Of a DNA stretch of 64,000 nt, positions 8,832 through 17,526 are shown in pieces. The stretch comes from JALFST01 sp022779285 (GTDB lineage Bacteria; Bacillota; Clostridia; Tissierellales; Peptoniphilaceae). Below the pieces are notes generated by a model, which worked only from the letters and a program-made list of their open reading frames with translations, searched no databases and was not told where the DNA came from. The position numbers and the translations under genes are program-made. The DNA lies in the NCBI GenBank assembly GCA_050313895.1, contig JBNPMI010000001.1. One strand, 5' to 3'. Each line of letters opens with the position of its first letter. Position 1 is the first letter of the stretch.

Positions 8832-11800
8832 ACATCCTCCTTTTTTCTCAGCCGGATATTTTGCGGCCCTAATAAGCGAGACAATGCATCCAGCAAGTCC
8901 TGTCCGACAAGAACCTGATACTCATCATTCATAAGCACGCTGACTCTGCGATCCGAAAAATATAGACAAACGGGCACATTTCCGGCATGCTGACGAAGAA
9001 TTTCCTTAAGCTGCGCATATCTTGACTGATCCCTTGAATGAATCTGAAGATACAAGGTATCCCCCTCGGGCGCCTGTTTCCGATCCATCCGTCTCTGATC
9101 CGGCTTTTTGTCCTCCTTTTGAAAGGCTCGCCGCTCTTCAGAATATGACGCATTTTCTTCGTAAAGCCTTCGAGAGGCATCCTGCTCCTCCAAAGCCTCC
9201 AGAGTTTGAATTCTGTCCACTACACATTGTAGCGCATCATTACGATATTGTAACACTCCTTGTGCCAGAAGTGGTTCATCGATCTGCAGGTTTGGTTCCG
9301 CCGTGCGAAATGCCCTTGGAAATAGGACGCATTCGATGATGCCGAATCGATCCTCCAAAGTGATTACCGCCATTTTTTCCCGCCTCTTGGTAATAATATC
9401 CTTTCTCGCACGCAAAATGCCCGCAAGCCGGACACGCTTGCCGTCCAGTGACTCAGGAGTTTCCTCTGCGGCGATCTCGTCCAGCGAAAAATTAATATAC
9501 GGGCGAAACCGCTGTTCATAGGATGAAAACGGATGATCCGAAAGATAGATTCCCAGCATTTCCTTCTCAAAAGCAAGGAGAAGCGGCTTTGGAAATTCTC
9601 TATCCGGATCCGGCTCCTCGACAGGCTTTATATCCAGCATATCAAATATCGAGGTTTGTCCGGCAATATTTCGTTTTCTGGCAAGCTGAACCCCGTCAAG
9701 GGAACGCTCCATATTCTCAAGCGTTTGTGCTCGGGATCTTCCCAGACAGTCAAAGGCTCCCGCCTTAATCAGGCTTTCCAGTGCCTTGCGATTCAATGCC
9801 GTTCGATCCTCATCCGCAATGCGACGCAGATAATCCTCTAAGGAAACAAACGGACCGTTTTTTTCCCTTGCCTTGATGGTTGCTCGCGTAATTCCGGCGC
9901 CTACATTTTTAATTCCCAAAAGTCCGAAACGAATCGCGTGATCTTCCACGGTAAAATGGTCAAAGCTGGCATTGATATTCGGGGGCATCAGGGTCAGTCC
10001 CAGTCGCTGCGCCTCTCGTATATAAAGCGCCATTTTGTCCGCATCTCCCATAACGCTGGTAAGCAATGCCGCAAAATATTCCGCAGGAGCATAGTATTTC
10101 AACGTCGCTGTTTGCATTGCCACAAAGGAATATGCTGCCGAGTGCGATTTGTTGAACGCATATCTGGCAAAAGCGATCATCTGATCATAAATGGCATTGG
10201 CAATTTCTTCAGGCACCCCGTTGGAAACGCAACCCGGAATCTCTACCGTGCCATCCTCCAAGGTCTTTCCATGAATGAAATATTCACGGTTTTCCTCCAT
10301 GACCGCCATTTTCTTTTTAGACATGGCTCGGCGCAAATTATCCGCTTCCCCTAAGGAATACCCCGCCAGGCTTTGCACAATCTGCATCACCTGCTCCTGA
10401 TAGACAATGACGCCGTAGGTTGTCTTCAAAATCGGCTCAAGCAAAGGATGCAGATAATGAATGTGCTCAGGATGATGTCTCGCATCCACATACGTCGGAA
10501 TCTCCTCCATAGGGCCGGGACGAAAAAGCGCATTTGCCGCGATCAGATCCTCAAATCGGGTCGGCTTGAGCTCAGAAAGAAATCGCCGCATGCCATTGGA
10601 CTCGAATTGAAAAATTCCAATGGTTTCCGCATTGGCAAATTGCCGGAGCACCTTGGGATCCTCCCGATCGATGCGCATCATATCCGGTCGTTTTCCGGTG
10701 CGCTTCTCGATCATGTTCACCGCGTCATTGATCACCGTCAGATTTCGGAGTCCCAGAAAATCCATTTTCAGAAGACCCAGCTCTTCCAGCTCCGTCATAT
10801 TATACTGCGTTGTGATTTGATCCCCATTGGTAGACAGGGGAACGATATGATCCACGGGCTCCCCTGCAATGAGCACGCCTGCTGCATGGGTGGAGGTATG
10901 TCTCGGCACCCCTTCCACCGCAATGGCCAGACGCATTAATTTCTGATATGTTTCGCTGCTCTCGATCAGCTTGTTCAACTCTTCACTTTCTCTCAGCGCT
11001 TTTGTCAGTGTCATCTTCAGCTCGTTGGGAACGGCCTTCGCCAGACGATCTACTTGAGAAAGCTCAACTTCCATCACTCTGCCGATATCTCGAATTGCAT
11101 TTTTGGCAGCAAGTGTCCCGAATGTCACGATTTGTGCCACATGATCCTCACCATATTTTTCCTTGACATAATCGATGACCTCTTCACGCCGCTCATAGTC
11201 AAAGTCGATATCAATATCCGGCATGGACACGCGATTCGGATTCAAAAAACGCTCGAAAAGCAAATCAAATTCCAGCGGATCAATTCCCGTAATTCCCAAG
11301 GCATAGGAAACAATGGATCCCGCTGCAGAACCGCGGCCGGGTCCCACCGGAATTTCCTTTTTTTGGGCAAAATGCACAAAATCCGAGACAATCAGAAAAT
11401 AGTCCACATATCCCATTTGTTCAATGACCGAAAGCTCGTAGTCCGCTCGGGAGCGGGCCTGCTCGAATCGCGAGGCGTCTCCGTCCGATGCATAACGCCT
11501 TTCCAATCCCTCGGATACCAATCGCCGTAAATACTCTCTGTTTGTCTCCTGAGTCGGAATCTCGAAATGCGGCAAATGCAGCTCATGAAAGCGAATTTCT
11601 ACATTACAGCGTTCTGCAATACGAACCGTATTTTCAATCGCATCATCATAATTCTCAAAAAGCTCATGCATTTCCTCCGGAGATTTTAAATAAAAGTCGT
11701 CTGAGGGAAATCGCATGCGATTCTCGTCACGCAAAACCTTGCCCGTTTGAATGCATAAAAGGGCATCCTGCGCCTCCGCATCTGAACGCTTCAAATAGTG

Positions 11801-12409
11801 ACAGTCATTGGTCGCAACCAATGGAATCCCGAGCTGCCTGTGAATTTTTGCAAACGCACCGGCGATGATTTTTTCTTCTCGAAGACCATGATCCTGAATC
11901 TCCAAATAAAAATTACCGGCACCGAAAATTTCCTGATATTCCAGAACAGTTTGTCGAGTGATTTCATCATTTCCATCGAGCGCACGCTGCGCACACTCCC
12001 CCGCGATACAGGCGGATAAAGCGATTAAGCCCTCGTGATGTTCACGAAGAAAGGCTTTGTCCACTCTTGGCTTATAGTAAAATCCATGGATATATGCTTC
12101 GGAAACAATTTTTATTAAATTGTGATATCCTGTTTCATTTTCTGCCAGCAGAACTAAATGATATCTTGTGCGGTCGCTTCGATCGGTACGATCTTCCGCA
12201 ACATAGACCTCACAGCCTAAAATAGGCTTCACGCCGGCTTTTTTTGCGGCTTTATAAAATTGAATGGCACCGAAAAGGTTGCCGTGATCCGTAATGGCTA
12301 CCGCATCCATGCCTTGTGATTTCACCTCTTCCATCAATTGCTCAATCCTGCAAAATCCGTCCAGAAGCGAATAGGGCGTATGTAAATGCAAATGTACAAA
12401 AGAACCCAT
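8828..12409 (-). CDS. dnaE: DNA polymerase III subunit alpha, DnaE type
   Basis: A 1193-residue replicative polymerase. It opens with the PHP domain (FVHLHLHTPYSLLDG and AITDHGNLFGA), followed by the palm with GRGSAAGS and the PDIDIDF catalytic aspartates, the thumb and fingers, a helix-hairpin-helix region, and an OB fold near GKRVRLAGILRARKD. In Bacillota, DnaE extends primers on the lagging strand alongside PolC. The ATG at 12409 is preceded by AAGGAG; a GTG one codon earlier is an alternative. It overlaps the sirtuin stop (TGATG) and the pfkA start. No truncation is seen. Confidence 0.96.
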   Translation of the reverse strand: MGSFVHLHLHTPYSLLDGFCRIEQLMEEVKSQGMDAVAITDHGNLFGAIQFYKAAKKAGVKPILGCEVYVAEDRTDRSDRTRYHLVLLAENETGYHNLIKIVSEAYIHGFYYKPRVDKAFLREHHEGLIALSACIAGECAQRALDGNDEITRQTVLEYQEIFGAGNFYLEIQDHGLREEKIIAGAFAKIHRQLGIPLVATNDCHYLKRSDAEAQDALLCIQTGKVLRDENRMRFPSDDFYLKSPEEMHELFENYDDAIENTVRIAERCNVEIRFHELHLPHFEIPTQETNREYLRRLVSEGLERRYASDGDASRFEQARSRADYELSVIEQMGYVDYFLIVSDFVHFAQKKEIPVGPGRGSAAGSIVSYALGITGIDPLEFDLLFERFLNPNRVSMPDIDIDFDYERREEVIDYVKEKYGEDHVAQIVTFGTLAAKNAIRDIGRVMEVELSQVDRLAKAVPNELKMTLTKALRESEELNKLIESSETYQKLMRLAIAVEGVPRHTSTHAAGVLIAGEPVDHIVPLSTNGDQITTQYNMTELEELGLLKMDFLGLRNLTVINDAVNMIEKRTGKRPDMMRIDREDPKVLRQFANAETIGIFQFESNGMRRFLSELKPTRFEDLIAANALFRPGPMEEIPTYVDARHHPEHIHYLHPLLEPILKTTYGVIVYQEQVMQIVQSLAGYSLGEADNLRRAMSKKKMAVMEENREYFIHGKTLEDGTVEIPGCVSNGVPEEIANAIYDQMIAFARYAFNKSHSAAYSFVAMQTATLKYYAPAEYFAALLTSVMGDADKMALYIREAQRLGLTLMPPNINASFDHFTVEDHAIRFGLLGIKNVGAGITRATIKAREKNGPFVSLEDYLRRIADEDRTALNRKALESLIKAGAFDCLGRSRAQTLENMERSLDGVQLARKRNIAGQTSIFDMLDIKPVEEPDPDREFPKPLLLAFEKEMLGIYLSDHPFSSYEQRFRPYINFSLDEIAAEETPESLDGKRVRLAGILRARKDIITKRREKMAVITLEDRFGIIECVLFPRAFRTAEPNLQIDEPLLAQGVLQYRNDALQCVVDRIQTLEALEEQDASRRLYEENASYSEERRAFQKEDKKPDQRRMDRKQAPEGDTLYLQIHSRDQSRYAQLKEILRQHAGNVPVCLYFSDRRVSVLMNDEYQVLVGQDLLDALSRLLGPQNIRLRKKEDV

Positions 12410-13182
12410 CACATCTCCTTCGGGACGAGCATCGGTAAAATCTCAGAGATATCGCCATGCAAAACAAAATCCGCCTGCTTATCTGCGGAGGTGGCATCCC
12501 GATTAATCAAAATTAATGTGTGCCCATGAAAGTATCGGATGAGACCCGCTGCCGGATAGACGACTAAGGAAGTGCCGCCCACAATCAAAACCTCCGCCTC
12601 TCGGATGGCGCGCAATGCCTGGTCCATTGTCTGTTCGTTGAGCATCTCCCCATATAGTGTGACATCCGGCCTCATGGGAGAACCGCAGCGCGGACAGGGA
12701 AATACTCCCTTTCCCTGCATGTATGCTTTGTAATCTCCCTTTTCTCCGCATTGCGGACAATAAATATCGCGTGTATTGCCATGCAGCTCCAGCACATTCC
12801 TGCTGCCTGCCTTTTGGTGAAGACTGTCGATGTTCTGCGTGATCACCGCCTGCAGCTTTCCCTTTTTTTCCAGCTCGGCAAGAGCTTTGTGCGCGCCGTT
12901 CGGAGCAACCTGTGCCATGCGTTCCATCTGTCTCATAAAATCCGTAAAACCGGCCGGAGAATCCAGCCAATAATCATGACTCATATAATACTCAGGGGAA
13001 TACTTGGCATCCTTCATCATCCGATACAAGCCGTTCGGGGAGCGAAAATCCGGAATACCGGATGCGGTAGATACGCCGGCTCCACCGAAAAAAACGGTAT
13101 TTCCGCTGTTCTTTACCGCTCGAGCCGCCTGTTCCAACGCCTGTGTAAATGTGAACTCGGTGTCTTGACGATTTTTTTCCAT
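12409..13182 (-). CDS. cobB: Sir2-family NAD-dependent protein deacetylase (sirtuin)
   Basis: A 257-residue sirtuin that removes acyl groups from lysine using NAD, releasing nicotinamide and O-acyl-ADP-ribose. Visible elements are the NAD loop GAGVSTASGIPDFRS (residues 35-49), QNID at 116-119, the catalytic His in ELHG near 134, and a zinc ribbon with cysteines at about 142, 145, 163 and 166. The start at 13182 has GGGGGAGG upstream; the longer frame to 13200 lacks a site. It sits 18 bases after a Nudix hydrolase gene and overlaps dnaE. The Nudix neighbour could act on nucleotide diphosphate products, but that is speculation. Confidence 0.93.
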   Translation of the reverse strand: MEKNRQDTEFTFTQALEQAARAVKNSGNTVFFGGAGVSTASGIPDFRSPNGLYRMMKDAKYSPEYYMSHDYWLDSPAGFTDFMRQMERMAQVAPNGAHKALAELEKKGKLQAVITQNIDSLHQKAGSRNVLELHGNTRDIYCPQCGEKGDYKAYMQGKGVFPCPRCGSPMRPDVTLYGEMLNEQTMDQALRAIREAEVLIVGGTSLVVYPAAGLIRYFHGHTLILINRDATSADKQADFVLHGDISEILPMLVPKEM

Positions 13183-13200
13183 ATCCTCCCCCTTTCCCAA

Positions 13201-13665
13201 TTACTTGCAAAACTGTACTCGAATACATGTGTGGCCATCATACCACGTCAAAACCTCTGCCGCTTTTCCCTGATAAATGGCAAGAATTTCCTTCATAGAG
13301 CCGCTTTTTCCATCCGCCTTAAGAAAATCCTCCCAGGACATCCATTGAAGGCTGCCCTCCCGGCTTTCCCGGAGCTGTCCGGAAAAATCGCTTGTGCGGT
13401 ATAGAAACCCAATTCCATGCCAATTCGTATCCACCGATATCCAGTGAATGGCACCGGCATATTCCATCTTCCCGATCGTATATCCCGTTTCTTCCCATGC
13501 CTCACGACGCGCAGAATCCACAAGGCTTTCCGAAGGTTCCACCTTCCCTCCCGGAAAAGTAAGACCCTCCCATCCTTCTTTTTTGACTTTATCCAGAACG
13601 AGCACTTCATTGCGCTCGTTCTGGATCAGCACCATATTCAAAAGCTGAACGAATTCTCCGGACAT
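13201..13665 (-). CDS. Nudix hydrolase, MutT-like
   Basis: A 154-residue Nudix protein with the complete box GGKVEPSESLVDSARREAWEETGY (G-x5-E-x7-REUxEEx-G pattern), which binds Mg and hydrolyses a nucleoside diphosphate linked to another group. Overall form suggests an 8-oxo-dGTP diphosphatase (MutT/YtkD type), but substrate cannot be read from the box. The ATG at 13665 overlaps the deoC stop (TGATG) with AGGAG nine bases upstream. Its position between deoC and a sirtuin also allows a role on ADP-ribose derivatives. Confidence 0.85.
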   Translation of the reverse strand: MSGEFVQLLNMVLIQNERNEVLVLDKVKKEGWEGLTFPGGKVEPSESLVDSARREAWEETGYTIGKMEYAGAIHWISVDTNWHGIGFLYRTSDFSGQLRESREGSLQWMSWEDFLKADGKSGSMKEILAIYQGKAAEVLTWYDGHTCIRVQFCK

Positions 13666-14315
13666 CAAGCAAGCTCCTGCATGATACGAACGCCGGCAGA
13701 TGCTCCGATACGGGAAGCCCCCGCTTCCACCATGGCCTGTGCCTCCTCCGCTGTATGAATTCCACCCGAAGCCTTGACCAAAGCATGATCCTTCACCGTT
13801 TCTTTCATCAGCCGTACATCGTGCACCGTCGCGCCGCCCGTGGAAAAGCCCGTCGAGGTTTTTACATAATCCGCTCCGGCTTCCACGGCCAGCTCACAAG
13901 CTTTTCTTTTCTCATCATCCGTCAATAAGCAGGTTTCAATGATCACCTTAAGCACGCGATCCGGTCCGCAGGCCTTTTTCAGCGCGGCAATCTCGTTTTT
14001 GACATAATCATAATTTCCTGCCTTGAGCTGTCCGACTGCGATGACCATATCGATTTCGTCCGCTCCATCCTCTAATGCAATTTCCGTTTCCGCAACCTTT
14101 GCGCGGGTGGACATCGCTCCAAGAGGAAACCCTACCACCGTACAGGTTTTTACATTGCTGCCCTCCAGAAGTGAATGCACAAGCGCCGTATATTCGCCAT
14201 TGACACAGCAGGAATAAAAATGATATTCCTTAGCTTCCTCACAGAGCTTGCGAATCTGATCCTCGGTAGCCTCCGGCTTGAGTATTGTATGATCGATCAT
14301 GCGATTGATTTCCAT
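13665..14315 (-). CDS. deoC: Deoxyribose-phosphate aldolase
   Basis: The 216-residue class I aldolase cleaves 2-deoxyribose 5-phosphate to glyceraldehyde 3-phosphate and acetaldehyde. Start MIDHTILKPEATEDQI, the Schiff-base lysine region DYVKTSTGFSTGGAT, the proton-relay lysine in RVLKVIIET and the ALVKASGGIHT phosphate-binding loop are typical. The start has GGAAGGA upstream. It follows deoD by 36 bases, giving a deoxynucleoside salvage module whose products enter glycolysis, encoded by neighbouring pgi, pfkA and pyk. A phosphopentomutase is not in this window. Confidence 0.96.
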   Translation of the reverse strand: MEINRMIDHTILKPEATEDQIRKLCEEAKEYHFYSCCVNGEYTALVHSLLEGSNVKTCTVVGFPLGAMSTRAKVAETEIALEDGADEIDMVIAVGQLKAGNYDYVKNEIAALKKACGPDRVLKVIIETCLLTDDEKRKACELAVEAGADYVKTSTGFSTGGATVHDVRLMKETVKDHALVKASGGIHTAEEAQAMVEAGASRIGASAGVRIMQELA

Positions 14316-14351
14316 AAATATCCTTCCTTTTTTCTTTGAATTCCGGCGAAA

Positions 14352-15059
14352 TTAAATATTCAGCGCAATTTCCATCATTGTCTGAAAGCTGTTTTCTCTT
14401 TGTGCCGCTGTAGTTTCTTCCCCGCTGGTCAACGAGTCCGAAATCGTTAAAACGGAAAGTGCATCCACACCGGCTTCCGCGGCAAGGGTATAAAGCGCAT
14501 AGGTTTCCATTTCTACGCAGAGACAGCCCAGCTTCGCCCATTTTTTCCAATGATCCTGCTCGCGATTGAGTGCGTTGTAGAAAATATCCGACGAGAAAAT
14601 ATTTCCCACATGTACCGTCTGATTCATTTTTTCCGCGACATCATACGCTTTTTTCAGCAAAGACCAGGAAGCGATGGCGGAAAAGGTTCCATGCGTATCA
14701 AATTGCATCGCAAAGTTGGAATCCGTGCATGCGCCCTGAGCCAAAACGATATCATAGAGCTTGAGCCTGTCTGTATAGGCTCCCGCCGAACCGATGCGAA
14801 TCAGCTTTTTTACATCATATTCATGAATCAGCTCATAAACGTAGATTCCAAGAGAGGGCATTCCCATTCCCGTGCCCATGACGGATACCGGTTCTCCACG
14901 ATAGATTCCGGTAAAGCCAAACATGTTCCGTGTAGAATTGAACTGCTTTGCCTCTTGTAAATAATTGTCCGCAACAAATTTTGCGCGAAGCGGATCGCCC
15001 GGTAAAAGAATCTTCCCGGCAATTTGTCCCTTTTCAGCGGTGTTGTGTGGTGTCGGCAT
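14352..15059 (-). CDS. deoD: Purine-nucleoside phosphorylase, DeoD type
   Basis: A 235-residue hexameric-type phosphorylase that splits purine (deoxy)nucleosides with phosphate to base and (deoxy)ribose 1-phosphate. It begins MPTPHNTAEKGQIAGKILLPGDPLRA; GSAGAY, the VEMET purine-ribose motif and the ISDSLTSGE catalytic Asp loop are intact. ATG at 15059 lies one base after the pgi stop with AAAGGAA upstream; a longer frame into pgi is not supported. Expressed with deoC. Confidence 0.95.
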   Translation of the reverse strand: MPTPHNTAEKGQIAGKILLPGDPLRAKFVADNYLQEAKQFNSTRNMFGFTGIYRGEPVSVMGTGMGMPSLGIYVYELIHEYDVKKLIRIGSAGAYTDRLKLYDIVLAQGACTDSNFAMQFDTHGTFSAIASWSLLKKAYDVAEKMNQTVHVGNIFSSDIFYNALNREQDHWKKWAKLGCLCVEMETYALYTLAAEAGVDALSVLTISDSLTSGEETTAAQRENSFQTMMEIALNI

Positions 15060-15060
15060 T

Positions 15061-16347
15061 TCAGTTCCTTTCATAGCCGGGTTTGCCCAGCAACTCAAAC
15101 ATATTGGTTTTATACATTTCCACGCCCGGCTGATTGAACGGATTCACACCCAGCATATATCCGCAAATGCCTGTTACCGTCTCAAAGAAATAAATCATCT
15201 CGCCCAGATGGAAGGCATCCAGCTTTTCCATGCTAAGAAAAACATTGGGTACATTGCCATCGATATGCGCTTTTCGAGTTCCGCGCATCGCCTGCTCATT
15301 GACATAATGCATCGACTTGCCGGCAAGATAATTCAGGCCGTCCTGATTTCCCGCATCTGCCGGAATCTCAACATCCTTATCCATACTTTCGACCCAAAGC
15401 ACCGTTTCAAAAATATTGCGAACGCCCTCTTGAATCCATTGTCCCATCGAGTGCAAATCGGTTGTGTTGAGAACGGATGCCGGGAAAAGTGATTTCCCTT
15501 CTTTTCCAAGGCTTTCTCCATCAAGCTGTTTCCACCATTCTTCAAAGAATCGCAGCCTCGGCTCATAGGCAACCATGATTTCAATGGCCTTGCCGGAGCG
15601 ATACATGATTTCGCGCATGGCCGCATAGCGCATAGCGGGATTGCTCTCAAAGTCACGCCGGCGCACAACCTCTCGCATGGCCTGCGCGCCCTCCATCAGC
15701 GCTTGAATATCAATTCCTGCTGCGGCAATCGGCAAAAGTCCTACCGCTGTCAAAACCGTAAAGCGGCCTCCCACATCATCGGGAACTACGAATTTTTCAT
15801 AGCCGATTTCATCCGCTAAGGTCTTGAGCGCACCGCGTGCACGATCCGTTGTCACATAAATGCGGTGCACGGCCTCCGCTTCTCCTACCTGTTTCACCAG
15901 AAGATCACGGAAAAGGCGAAATGCGATCGCAGGCTCTGTCGTCGTACCTGATTTTGAAATGACGTTAATCGAAAATTTCTTATTCTCAAGATATTCCAAA
16001 AGCTCTGCCGTTTCCTGACCGCTAATCTGATTGCCTGCAAAAAGAATTTCCGGTTTTTTTGTTCCATAGGCAGGTGTGAGCGCGTCAACAACCGCGCGTG
16101 CTCCTAAATAAGAGCCGCCGATTCCGATCACGACCAATGCCTCCGAATCCTCGCGGATGCGTTTTGCCGCCTCAAGAATGCGCTGAAATTCTTCCCGGTC
16201 ATAGTTGACGGGCAAGTCGATCCACCCCAGAAAATCATTACCCTTTCCGGATTTGTTCTGTAAAACATCAAAGGCCTTAAGAGTTTCCTCTCTCAGCGAA
16301 TCCAATGCCTGTTCCTGTCCTGTGTACTGTAGATCCAGCTTCATCAT
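15061..16347 (-). CDS. pgi: Glucose-6-phosphate isomerase
   Basis: The 428-residue enzyme interconverts glucose 6-phosphate and fructose 6-phosphate. The short Bacillota length fits. Signature regions IGIGGSYLGARAVVDAL, VISKSGTTTEPAIAFR, GGRFTVLTAVGLLPIA and the C-terminal NPFNQPGVEMYK are intact. Its ATG overlaps the stop of the phosphatase gene upstream by four bases (ATGATG context), so the two are coupled. It lies in the same transcript as pfkA and pyk. Confidence 0.96.
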   Translation of the reverse strand: MMKLDLQYTGQEQALDSLREETLKAFDVLQNKSGKGNDFLGWIDLPVNYDREEFQRILEAAKRIREDSEALVVIGIGGSYLGARAVVDALTPAYGTKKPEILFAGNQISGQETAELLEYLENKKFSINVISKSGTTTEPAIAFRLFRDLLVKQVGEAEAVHRIYVTTDRARGALKTLADEIGYEKFVVPDDVGGRFTVLTAVGLLPIAAAGIDIQALMEGAQAMREVVRRRDFESNPAMRYAAMREIMYRSGKAIEIMVAYEPRLRFFEEWWKQLDGESLGKEGKSLFPASVLNTTDLHSMGQWIQEGVRNIFETVLWVESMDKDVEIPADAGNQDGLNYLAGKSMHYVNEQAMRGTRKAHIDGNVPNVFLSMEKLDAFHLGEMIYFFETVTGICGYMLGVNPFNQPGVEMYKTNMFELLGKPGYERN

Positions 16348-17492
16348 TTCATTCCTTTCTCATTTCCCAGATATCGAACCTCCAGCAGTGCGATATCATC
16401 CCTTGGTGTGCCCTCTGTAAATCGCATTAAGTCATTGGTCATATGCTGCAGACGGTTTTGATCCTCTTCTTCCATCCAGCGAAGCATACGCTCCATGCTA
16501 TACACCTCTCCCTGAATATTAACCGCCTCCGATGCCCCGTCTGTGTAGAACAGAAAGCTCTGCCCTTCCTGTAAAGGCAAGATCTTTTCCTCGTACGACT
16601 TTGCCAGGAAAACCGGGGAGATGATCTTTCCCTTTGCCTTCAGGAGCCGCGCTTCGCCGTTTTGTGCAACGATGGGCTCGCAATTGTGCCCCGCATTGGC
16701 ATAGGTAAATGTATTTTTTCGCATGTCGAATACACCGTAAAACAAAGTAAAATACTGAGAATCCTCCATGTGAATCTGCTGAAATCGTGTACGCATCGCT
16801 AAAAGAACCGCTTCCGGATCCCCCACACTCTCCTCCAGCAGAATGCCTCTCATCGTTTGGCGGACAAACATGGTTAAAATCGATGCGGAAATCCCATGCC
16901 CTGCAACGTCGGAAATATATACGGCCAATCGTCCGTCCGCAAGCGGAACCACATCATAAAAATCGCCCGAAAGCTCTTCCGAAGGAATATATCGGGAATC
17001 AAAAACAAAGCTTCCTTCATTTGTCATTTGCGGAAGCATTTTCGTCTGTATAGAACGCGCAAGATTCATTTCGTTGCGCAATCTCCGGTTGCTTTCCATG
17101 ACACGGCGTGTCAGATCATCCTGCACTGTAAAATCACGAAAAACCTCAATAACGGCCTGCACGTCCTCCTTCAAAAATAATGGCGAGCTCTTGATGGAAA
17201 AGGCTCGGCCGTCTACATGAATTTTTTCTGTGGAATCAATTCTCTTTTTGAACGGACGAGTAATTGAGGAGGGCGGAAAAATCGGATCCTTCATTCCCTT
17301 GCCGCGACATTGCTTTTCAAATGCCGAAAGAGCACGATTTTTATATATGATCGTTCCGTCCGGATCGACGACACGAACAAAATCCTCCATGGCATCTAAA
17401 AGTGAAAGTGCAGAAATCCAGGTATCTCCATCCGCCGCGGGATGTCCCGGCTGTTCTTCTTTCTCTTGTTCCAAGTATGCCTGCTCCTGCAT
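16344..17492 (-). CDS. PAS-PP2C (SpoIIE/RsbU-type) serine phosphatase
   Basis: A 382-residue soluble protein. Residues about 25-130 look like a PAS domain (LLDAMEDFVRVVDPDGTIIYKN), then a short coiled linker, then a SpoIIE/PP2C phosphatase core with SGDFYDVVPLADGRLAVYISDVAGHG (metal-binding aspartates) and FYTDGASEAVN, ending with the DDIALLEVRY motif. Such proteins dephosphorylate anti-sigma factor antagonists in response to a signal. The start MQEQAYL at 17492 has AAGGAG seven bases upstream; the longer frame overlaps the methyltransferase. No anti-sigma or antagonist gene is nearby. It overlaps pgi and so is tied to sugar metabolism genes. Target unknown. Confidence 0.88.
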   Translation of the reverse strand: MQEQAYLEQEKEEQPGHPAADGDTWISALSLLDAMEDFVRVVDPDGTIIYKNRALSAFEKQCRGKGMKDPIFPPSSITRPFKKRIDSTEKIHVDGRAFSIKSSPLFLKEDVQAVIEVFRDFTVQDDLTRRVMESNRRLRNEMNLARSIQTKMLPQMTNEGSFVFDSRYIPSEELSGDFYDVVPLADGRLAVYISDVAGHGISASILTMFVRQTMRGILLEESVGDPEAVLLAMRTRFQQIHMEDSQYFTLFYGVFDMRKNTFTYANAGHNCEPIVAQNGEARLLKAKGKIISPVFLAKSYEEKILPLQEGQSFLFYTDGASEAVNIQGEVYSMERMLRWMEEEDQNRLQHMTNDLMRFTEGTPRDDIALLEVRYLGNEKGMK

Positions 17493-17517
17493 GTAGCTCT
17501 CCTTCCGGCTCCTCTCC

Positions 17518-17526
17518 ATTATATCA
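17518..17526 (-). promoter_or_regulatory. Possible extended -10 promoter inside the long operon
   Basis: TGATATAAT (extended -10) covers the junction between the methyltransferase stop and the phosphatase start. No good -35 is seen, which is acceptable for extended -10 promoters. It could allow separate transcription of the phosphatase and glycolytic genes. Confidence 0.35.

Noticed and set aside
9938..10939. Long plus-strand frames opposite dnaE
   Set aside because: Shadows created by the codon pattern of dnaE.
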